Shown: piece after piece, positions 1-6,253 of the stretch
Layout: every line of letters starts with the position of its first letter
How positions within the stretch are numbered: the first letter of the stretch is position 1
Assembly (NCBI GenBank): GCA_964463485.1
Contig: CAYXDO010000196.1
Location: forward strand, 1-19,232
Direction of reading: 5' to 3'
Origin: CAYXDO01 sp964463485
GTDB lineage: Bacteria; Myxococcota; Kuafuiibacteriia; Kuafuiibacteriales; Kuafuiibacteriaceae
DNA length: 19,232 nt
Program-made: the position numbers and the translations under genes
The notes under the pieces: generated by a model
What the model saw: only the letters and a program-made list of their open reading frames with translations
Told to the model about the DNA's origin: nothing
Database searches by the model: none

Positions 1-60
1 GACGCAGACGCAGACGATCTGACGCAGACGATCTGACGCAGACGCAGACGATCTGACGCG
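1..60. repeat. Mosaic 6/8-bp tandem repeat array
   Basis: The array is built from two short units, GACGCA (6 bp) and GACGATCT (8 bp). They occur in the order 6-6-8-6-8-6-6-8 at bases 1-54, followed by a degenerate GACGCG at 55-60. The composite periods are therefore 20, 14 and 20 bp. Each 8-bp unit carries a GATC site (16-19, 30-33, 50-53). The array begins at the window edge and probably continues to the left. It ends about 20 bp before the putative -35 element of the next gene. It is intergenic here and lacks the long unique spacers of a CRISPR array. Its function is unknown. Confidence 0.85.
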
Positions 61-81
61 AACGATGCGTTCCGGCGCGGA

Positions 82-116
82 TTGCTCCTCGCTGGCTGCG
101 GGCTTAGGATCTCTCG
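82..116 (+). promoter_or_regulatory. Putative sigma70-type promoter, leaderless
   Basis: TTGCTC at 82-87 and TAGGAT at 105-110 are separated by exactly 17 bp. The TAGGAT box fits the TANNNT form and ends 6 bp before the ATG at 117. A transcript from it would start at or next to the start codon. There is no Shine-Dalgarno sequence between the box and the ATG, which agrees with leaderless translation. The lipoprotein gene at 14321 has the same geometry. This is inferred from sequence only. Confidence 0.45.
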
Positions 117-1916
117 ATGTCGCAGCGGGCTTGGCTGGCGCTCGCGTGGGCTGCTTCCGCGTGCGGGCCTGCCGCGCCTCAGTATGCCATTGATGCGGAC
201 CTCCCCGACGCGGTTGCTTACGTTGGCGTGCTTGCGTTTGGAGAGGACGAGCTATTGGTCGGGTCGAGCGGGCTTGCGCTGGTTCGCGATGGCCGCGGGT
301 GGCCGGCTGTCGAGCTGTCGGCCGACGCCTTGCGTATCGAGGTCTTCGGCTTCTCCGCGGACCAGATCCGAAGTCGCTCCACGGTCGCGGATGAGGAGCT
401 CTCTCGGCGACCGCTCGCCCTTGCTGCGGAAGGGGCCGCGCGGCTCGATTCGCCGGTCTATGCAGCGGGCGCCGCGGTCGTCGGAGACGTGGCGCGACTC
501 TTTCCGATCGACCCGAGGCCGCTCACGGCCGATTGGCTTCCTCCGTGCCCCGGCTTTCTGGGTCGAACGGACAATCTTCTTTTGAGCACAAACTGTTCGG
601 CTCGCTGTCCGATGGCGCTCCGTAGCCCCGGCTCGTGTGCCTTCCAGCTGGAAGCTCCGGCGTGTCGGTTGGGTGAGCTGCACGGGATCGTCGACGGCGC
701 GGGGCGGGCCAGGGACATCGAGACGAGCGGTTCGTTCGTGTGTGAAGGCCTGGACGCGGTGGACGAGGCGCTCCTGACGATTCAGTGCTCGTCTGGGAGC
801 GGAGCTCCCTGCTGGATCGACGTCCACGAGAGACCGCTCGAGGTGCCCGTCCAGCTCGAGGTCGCGGAAGTCACTTCGGTGGATGCTCGAGTGGGTACAG
901 CCGAGGACCCTCCGATTTTGGGGTGGCTTGGAGACTTGGCCGTGGGCGAAGAGATCGTGGTCTCATCGTTTTCGGACTTCATGACGGGCACTGACTGTCG
1001 ACCGAGTATCGCGCCCCGCTCCACACTCTCGTTCTTGGACAAGGGATCGATGGAGGTCGTCAGGACGGCGACGGCTCCGCCGTGTTTGACTCGACTCGAC
1101 CGAGACCCGCGCGGGGGTGGGTTTGTGGGGATTCATCGGGACTCCGAGGACACCTATGCCGTCGGCGTTTTCGACGCGCGGGGCTCCTTGGTGCGGTCGA
1201 TCCCGCTTCGGCCTGACTCACTTAACCTCGCGACCATGAGACCCAATGACTTGATCGCGGGTCCACCCGGCTGGGTTGCCGTGGTCTTCGCCTCGGCCGA
1301 TCTGAACCGAGTCGTGATCGTCGACCTCGACGATGGGGAGCTCCGACTGCTCCCGACGGGTTGCGACGGTGAGTGTCCGTCAATCGGTGACCACCCGACC
1401 GCGATGGCTTTGTCGAAGCAAGGTGAGTTGCTGGTCGCGGACCGCAAAGAGGATTTCATTCACGTGATCGACCCGGTGACCGGCCTGGAGAGTGTTCCGC
1501 TCGATCTTTCGTTCGAGTGCGGAGGTGTTCACACGCTGGCCACGGACATCGGTCAGGATCCGATCACGGGGGTGATCGTGGTGAGCGCCGACGACGAAGG
1601 GAGTGAAGCGCACGTGTTTTCCGGGGCGCAGACGGGGGAGGCATGTCGTAGCGCCGCGGTCTTTGCGGCGGAGGCCGAGGCAAAGTCGCTCTTGTTGGCG
1701 CCCTGGTCGGAGGGCGGCGAGTGGGTCGTCGGAATGATGGGCCGAGGTGAGGAAGGGGCGATCGGGATCTTGCAAGCGAACCGACCAGGGTTCTCGGCGG
1801 AGTTGGCCAAATTGGGTCCGGGGTCCGGACCCGTGAGTCGCTTGGTTCGGAGCGGGGAGGATGTCGTCGGGTTGCTGCCCTGGTCGGGGAAACTCGTGAG
1901 GATCTGGGCTCGATGA
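117..1916 (+). CDS. Secreted lipoprotein, beta-propeller-like, unknown function
   Basis: The 599-aa product begins with a short hydrophobic signal peptide ending in a lipobox (A-S-A-C, Cys16), so it is probably a lipoprotein; the leaflet cannot be told. Residues about 150-230 are rich in cysteine (C-P-G-F, N-C-S-A-R-C and A-P-C-W neighbourhoods), suggesting disulfides. The C-terminal half holds repeated blade-like stretches such as VVIVDLDDGELRLLPTG and HVIDPVTGLESVPLDL, the pattern of NHL/YVTN-type beta-propellers. I recognise no enzyme motif. The ATG at 117 is preferred because it starts the signal peptide directly and follows a -10-like box by 6 bp; no Shine-Dalgarno is present. It shares the lipobox, propeller-like segments and promoter layout with the 329-aa lipoprotein at 14321. 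A function is not assigned. Confidence 0.85.
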   Translation: MSQRAWLALAWAASACGPAAPQYAIDADLPDAVAYVGVLAFGEDELLVGSSGLALVRDGRGWPAVELSADALRIEVFGFSADQIRSRSTVADEELSRRPLALAAEGAARLDSPVYAAGAAVVGDVARLFPIDPRPLTADWLPPCPGFLGRTDNLLLSTNCSARCPMALRSPGSCAFQLEAPACRLGELHGIVDGAGRARDIETSGSFVCEGLDAVDEALLTIQCSSGSGAPCWIDVHERPLEVPVQLEVAEVTSVDARVGTAEDPPILGWLGDLAVGEEIVVSSFSDFMTGTDCRPSIAPRSTLSFLDKGSMEVVRTATAPPCLTRLDRDPRGGGFVGIHRDSEDTYAVGVFDARGSLVRSIPLRPDSLNLATMRPNDLIAGPPGWVAVVFASADLNRVVIVDLDDGELRLLPTGCDGECPSIGDHPTAMALSKQGELLVADRKEDFIHVIDPVTGLESVPLDLSFECGGVHTLATDIGQDPITGVIVVSADDEGSEAHVFSGAQTGEACRSAAVFAAEAEAKSLLLAPWSEGGEWVVGMMGRGEEGAIGILQANRPGFSAELAKLGPGSGPVSRLVRSGEDVVGLLPWSGKLVRIWAR

Positions 1917-2013
1917 ACGCTTGGATTCTCCGACGTCGGCAGTGAGTTGCTGCGAGTGAGCATTCGAAGCCCACACTTACCCATCGGACGTTCGTCCACT
2001 CGTCAGACCGCGC

Positions 2014-2030
2014 AAAGGGGACTCATCGTG
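2014..2030 (+). promoter_or_regulatory. Shine-Dalgarno that fits an out-of-frame GTG
   Basis: AAAGGGG at 2014-2020 sits 7 bases before a GTG at 2028 but 15 bases before the ATG of the TPR gene at 2036. The GTG opens a different frame that stops at 2153 after 41 codons, overlapping the TPR start. Either the TPR gene is started at an unusually long spacing, or a short overlapping leader peptide is made first. The sequence alone cannot decide. Confidence 0.3.
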
Positions 2031-2035
2031 ACATC

Positions 2036-4945
2036 ATGGGGCCAGGGCTCGTCATCGCAACCCTTCTCGTCGCGACCGGACCATCGGGAGGGTCCGACCA
2101 AACCGAAGCTCGATCGAGCGCGACCCTCGAGAAGCTCGAGGAAGCGATCGTAACGATCTTGGAGATCATCACTTCGGAGAGAGATCCGCGGCCGGATTAT
2201 CTCCATCGTCTGGCGGAGCTTTTGTTGCAGAAGTCAGCTCTGATCAAGACCAAGGAGATGCTCGCGCACGACTCCGCGTATGTGCGGTGGTTGGAGTCGG
2301 GCGAGAAAGGGCGAGCTCCACAGCTCACCGAATTCGTTCGCGAGTCGACTGCGATCGAGCGGAGTGCGTTGCATGCGCTCGAGAAGGTGATCTCTGGCTC
2401 CCCTTCGTATGCGAAGGCGGACGAGGTCTTGTTTCGCGCGGCCATCGTGGAGAAGGACTTGGGCTTGGCCAAGGAGAGCCAGGAGCGGCTCGAGATGCTC
2501 CTGAGTAGGTATCCGAAGAGTCCACTCTTGGGGCAGGCGTTGATTCGAATGGGCGACAGCGCGTTCGAGGCCAACTCGTTGCCGCGGGCGCGTCGCGCGT
2601 TCGAGGGTGCGTACGAGCGCGGTGACCGAGAGGTCAGGAGTTACGCGCTGTACAAGTTGGCCTGGTGCGACTTCAACGCGAACGAGTATGACGAGGGGAT
2701 CGTGAAGCTGACGCGGCTCGCGAAGTCTGGGGATGCCGTGATGAAGTCGGAGGTCGAGGACGACTTGCCGCTGTTCTTTGCTCGTGCGGAGCGGGTCGAG
2801 GAGGCGCTTGCTCATTTCTCGGGGCTCGCGCCGGACCTGTTCGTACGTGGCATGAGCAAGACCGCAGCGGCGCTCGACGAGCAAGGGAAGTGGGCGCTCG
2901 CGGTCGAGGCGCGTCGTCGCGTTTTGTCTGCGCTACCAGGACACTCGTCCGTTCCCGAGACTCGGGTCGCTTTGATGGCGAGCCTGTCCGCGATGGAGAG
3001 CGACGAGCAGATCGTGGCGGAGGCGCCAGCGCTGTTGAATGCCATGACTCGATCGGTCTCCGAGGACAGAGTCGTGCGGGTGGTCTCGATCGCCCACGAT
3101 CGGCTGCGGGCGGCCCAGAAGTCCAAGGCGAAGCGTTCGTTCGAGGCGGCCGCCGCGCTCTATGGTGTGGCTCTGCGCGTGGATTCGGCGGCGGCTCGGC
3201 AGGCTCGGCCGTTCTTTGCGGACGCGCTCTCGAGTCTCGGTCGCGAGGCCGAAGCGGCGAAGGAGTTGATGTTCGTCGCCAGCGATTCGGCGGCGAAGGA
3301 CCGGAAGGCGGCGGCGGCGGAGGCCCATCGGCTTTATTTGGAGCTCGCGAAGGAGGGTTCCGCGGAGAGTGTGTCGGAGGGGGTCGTAGCGTCCGCCGAC
3401 GCGTTGGCGATCCTCGATCCGAACGCGGAGGAGACGCTCGCCGCGCTGTTCAACGCGGCGAACGTGAGAGTGCGACAAAATCGTCGTGCGGAGGCGCTGA
3501 CCCGGTTCGAGGCGATCGCAGATCGCTCCTTGAAAACACGGGCCGGTCAGCGGGCGGCCTTGGCTGCTCTCGACTTGCTGGTAGGAGCCGAGGAGTGGGT
3601 TCGTGCGGAGTCGAAGGCGGAGCGGTGGCTCGAGGTCTCGAGTTTGCCTGGCGAGGTGAGGAAGGACCTCGAGCAGCTCGCGCAAGGCGCGGCTTACAAT
3701 CGGCTGCTCGCGGTTCAGCGCTCGGCGAAGGGTCTGACGGGTGACGCCCGGGAGTTGGCCTTTTTGGAGGTTGCCGAAGGTTTCGAGCGGCTGGCCCGGA
3801 AGTTTCCTCAGTCGCAGTATGCTGACGAGGCGTGGATGAGCTCGGCGCTCCTGCTCGCGGAAATTCGGCGGGTGGATTTGGCGTTGGGAGCGCTCGGGGC
3901 GCTCGAGAGAGGATATCCAAAGAGCGAGCACTCGAAGCGTGCCGCGATGTTGACCGCCGAGCTTCGCGCGGCCATTGCTGACTTCGAGGGCGCCGCGCGA
4001 GCGTACGAGAGATACTGGGCGACCTACTCGTCCGACGCGAGCGCCCCCGATGCGCTCGTGAACGCGGGTGAGTATTGGGAGGCGATCGGCGAAAACGAGC
4101 GAGCCCGAGCGGCGTTCCAGGCTTATGCGCGTGGTTATCCGAGCCGCAAGGATTCGCCCTTCGTCGCGCTTCGTGCTTGCGACACCTATCGATCGCGGTG
4201 GCGAGAGGTCCTCGCGTGCGTTCGCGAGCTGGCGAGGCGTCACTCGTCGGCTGGCGATGAGCTCGAGCTCTTGATTCGCTTTCGGGAGGCCACGGCGCTT
4301 CAGAAGCTGGGGAAGAAGTCCGAGGCGAATCGACTCTTCGAAACGATCGCGTCCTCGTTTGCCGAGCTGCCCGACCGCGCCAAGACCGCGGAGGTGAGGA
4401 TGAGTGCGGCCAAGTCTGCGCTGGAGGTCGCCGAGTCTCGTTTGGCGACGTTCCGGAAGCTGACCGTTTCGCTTCAGCAGAAATCGATGTCCGCCAAGGT
4501 CGCGGAGCTCGAGGCGCTCACATGTGCGCGTGGCCAGTGCAGCTCCGTGGGGCTCTTCGTTCGAGTCATCGAGATGGGCGATCCGGAGTCGGCGGTGACC
4601 GCGTTGGCTCGGATGGGTGACGCGTTCGCGAACATGGCGGCGGCGCTTCGGGCGTCTCCGAGACCGGTCGGACTCACCGACGAACAGCTCGAGTTGTACG
4701 AAGCGCTCCTGGCGGAGCGGATCATTCCGATCGAGGAGCGCGGGATCGAGGCGTACGAGCTCGCCGTGTCGAAGGCCCGTGAGTTGGGCGTATTCACGCC
4801 CGCTGTGGTCGATGCTTATGATAGGGCGGCAGCCCTCGCGTCCAAACCCGCGGACGCTCCGCCCGCGCCGAGGGTTCGTGAGTTACCGACGGAGCTTCTC
4901 ACTTCTCCGATACAGACCGCCGAGTCGTCCACGCGGTCCCGGTAA
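2036..4945 (+). CDS. Large TPR-repeat protein, probably exported
   Basis: The 969-aa product is almost entirely alpha-helical, with TPR-type helix pairs throughout. Clear units include ALIRMGDSAFEANSLPRA at about 165-185, the following segment around ALYKLAWCDFNANEYDEG, and a C-terminal series with DALVNAGEYWEAIGENERA and REATALQKLGKKSEANRLF. Repeats of this kind make protein-binding superhelices. The first residues (MGPGLVIATLLVATGPSGG) are hydrophobic and could be an export signal, although a basic N-region is missing. No in-frame start lies upstream of 2036 in the region I read. Large TPR proteins occur in myxobacterial envelope and gliding machineries (AglT is an example), but I cannot place this one in a specific complex. 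It converges with the minus-strand gene ending at 4958, leaving 12 bp, with no clear terminator hairpin. Confidence 0.85.
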   Translation: MGPGLVIATLLVATGPSGGSDQTEARSSATLEKLEEAIVTILEIITSERDPRPDYLHRLAELLLQKSALIKTKEMLAHDSAYVRWLESGEKGRAPQLTEFVRESTAIERSALHALEKVISGSPSYAKADEVLFRAAIVEKDLGLAKESQERLEMLLSRYPKSPLLGQALIRMGDSAFEANSLPRARRAFEGAYERGDREVRSYALYKLAWCDFNANEYDEGIVKLTRLAKSGDAVMKSEVEDDLPLFFARAERVEEALAHFSGLAPDLFVRGMSKTAAALDEQGKWALAVEARRRVLSALPGHSSVPETRVALMASLSAMESDEQIVAEAPALLNAMTRSVSEDRVVRVVSIAHDRLRAAQKSKAKRSFEAAAALYGVALRVDSAAARQARPFFADALSSLGREAEAAKELMFVASDSAAKDRKAAAAEAHRLYLELAKEGSAESVSEGVVASADALAILDPNAEETLAALFNAANVRVRQNRRAEALTRFEAIADRSLKTRAGQRAALAALDLLVGAEEWVRAESKAERWLEVSSLPGEVRKDLEQLAQGAAYNRLLAVQRSAKGLTGDARELAFLEVAEGFERLARKFPQSQYADEAWMSSALLLAEIRRVDLALGALGALERGYPKSEHSKRAAMLTAELRAAIADFEGAARAYERYWATYSSDASAPDALVNAGEYWEAIGENERARAAFQAYARGYPSRKDSPFVALRACDTYRSRWREVLACVRELARRHSSAGDELELLIRFREATALQKLGKKSEANRLFETIASSFAELPDRAKTAEVRMSAAKSALEVAESRLATFRKLTVSLQQKSMSAKVAELEALTCARGQCSSVGLFVRVIEMGDPESAVTALARMGDAFANMAAALRASPRPVGLTDEQLELYEALLAERIIPIEERGIEAYELAVSKARELGVFTPAVVDAYDRAAALASKPADAPPAPRVRELPTELLTSPIQTAESSTRSR

Positions 4946-4957
4946 GCTCTCCGCGAA

Positions 4958-6217
4958 TCACGGCGGCGCAGCCGATCCGTAGGACTTTTCAAGGAACGAT
5001 GGTGTGCCCAGGAGATTCCTTCTCGCTTTCACGGGTGCGGTCGGGGTCGCATTTCTGAGCATCGCGAGGAGCGCGGCGTCGCACTTCACGCTGCCAGCGA
5101 GTTGGAAGAAGGCGTTCGACGTGTCGGTGGGAGCCTCCGCGCCGATCGCGGTGTGGAAGGCGGCGGCTTCGTCGAGCGCGCTGCAGGGCGAAGGAGCGCA
5201 AGCGAGGGCTTTCTTCATGACGGCCGGATCGACGCCTGGAAACAGGAAATTCGGCGACGCCTTGAGCGTGTTGCGAACCGCGACCGAGTCATACTCAGCG
5301 GGAGGGGTCCAGCCCGTCGTGTCCATGCCGGTCGCCCGGGCGTGCTCGAACGCGGCTCGCTCGATGTCGAGGATGATGACTGCGACCACCTCGGAGAGCA
5401 GGATCCCGTTCGACTCCACGAGCGCTCCAAGATGTCGCACTTCGTCTGCCGCCTTTGCCAGTCCGCCGAGCGCGAACGCCCGAACGAAGGCCAGCTTCGC
5501 CCAGGCCATGAGTTGAACGTAATTGGGCATGGGGGCATCGAAGATATCCCAGGGCTGAGTCTCGCGGAGAGGTCCTACCGTCACCAGCGACCAGCGATCG
5601 AAGCGGCGGGCCTCTTCGAGCCAGGCAAAGTGCAGGTCAGCCAGGTCCCCCACCCCGAGCGCGGCGGGCCAGTCCTTTCCCGCCGCGCCGACTCTCTCCA
5701 TCAGGAGCTCGGAGAGATGTTGGGAACCCAGTCGGCTCTGCTCCGCTGAGAGGATCCAGTCGACGCGGCCGACGAGGAACTCGGCGGCGTCGGCTGGAGA
5801 CTCGTCGAGCGGTCTCCAAGGTCTTGGAACGTCTCTCGCGTCCTCGCAAAACCGATCGACGACCTTCGCGGCGAGCTCGGCGTTGCGCTGCAGGTATTCG
5901 GAGACGTCGGCTTGAGCGCCCATCTGGTGGACTGCGGCGAGCTGTTCGACGATGGAGGCTCCGTTGTCGACGCCAGCGTCGATCGAAGGGGAGCTCGGCG
6001 GCTCGACCAGGGCGAGCAGGCTGGGTCGCGACCTCGCCGTGCCTGCGTCAGCCTTCACCGGTGTCGCCGGGTCGGTGCCGGGTTCGCGACTCGCGACTCG
6101 GTCGGCTGACACCGGAGCTCGCGGACGCCCTTGTGATCTGAGCAGGACCCATCCCACGAGCATGAGAGCGATGATTGCGACGGCCAGGCCCGACTTGCGC
6201 ACTCGGCCTCGTATCAC
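4958..6217 (-). CDS. Membrane-anchored protein of unknown function
   Basis: The 419-aa product has a basic N-terminus (R, R, R, K) followed by one hydrophobic segment at about residues 11-27 (LAVAIIALMLVGWVLLRSQ), so it is probably anchored with the rest outside the cytoplasm. Residues about 30-70 are a Pro/Ala-rich linker. The remainder looks alpha-helical, with paired cysteines near the C-terminus (A-C-A-P-S-P-C) and an isolated Cys in VKCDAALLAML. I recognise no family. The listed start is GTG at 6217. A second in-frame GTG at 6202 has a GAGG (6210-6207) four bases upstream and still keeps the basic residues and hydrophobic segment, so it may be the real start. The gene lies 36 bp downstream of the anchor-D lipoprotein on the same strand and is probably co-transcribed with it. 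Confidence 0.75.
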   Translation of the reverse strand: MIRGRVRKSGLAVAIIALMLVGWVLLRSQGRPRAPVSADRVASREPGTDPATPVKADAGTARSRPSLLALVEPPSSPSIDAGVDNGASIVEQLAAVHQMGAQADVSEYLQRNAELAAKVVDRFCEDARDVPRPWRPLDESPADAAEFLVGRVDWILSAEQSRLGSQHLSELLMERVGAAGKDWPAALGVGDLADLHFAWLEEARRFDRWSLVTVGPLRETQPWDIFDAPMPNYVQLMAWAKLAFVRAFALGGLAKAADEVRHLGALVESNGILLSEVVAVIILDIERAAFEHARATGMDTTGWTPPAEYDSVAVRNTLKASPNFLFPGVDPAVMKKALACAPSPCSALDEAAAFHTAIGAEAPTDTSNAFFQLAGSVKCDAALLAMLRNATPTAPVKARRNLLGTPSFLEKSYGSAAPP

Positions 6218-6253
6218 GCCCGCGCAGAGGCCGCGTCGGTGATCTTGGTCAGA

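Noticed and set aside
1..60. The left-edge repeat as a CRISPR array
   Set aside because: The units are 6 and 8 bp with no unique spacers, and no cas gene is present.
1930..1939. Perfect 10-bp palindrome CCGACGTCGG after the first lipoprotein gene
   Set aside because: It has no loop or T-tract, and palindromes of this size are expected by chance in GC-rich DNA.
2933..4243. A 436-codon open frame on the minus strand inside the TPR gene
   Set aside because: It is antisense to a well-supported gene, and its translation is Arg-rich with no domain pattern. It is an expected by-product of high GC at the third codon position.
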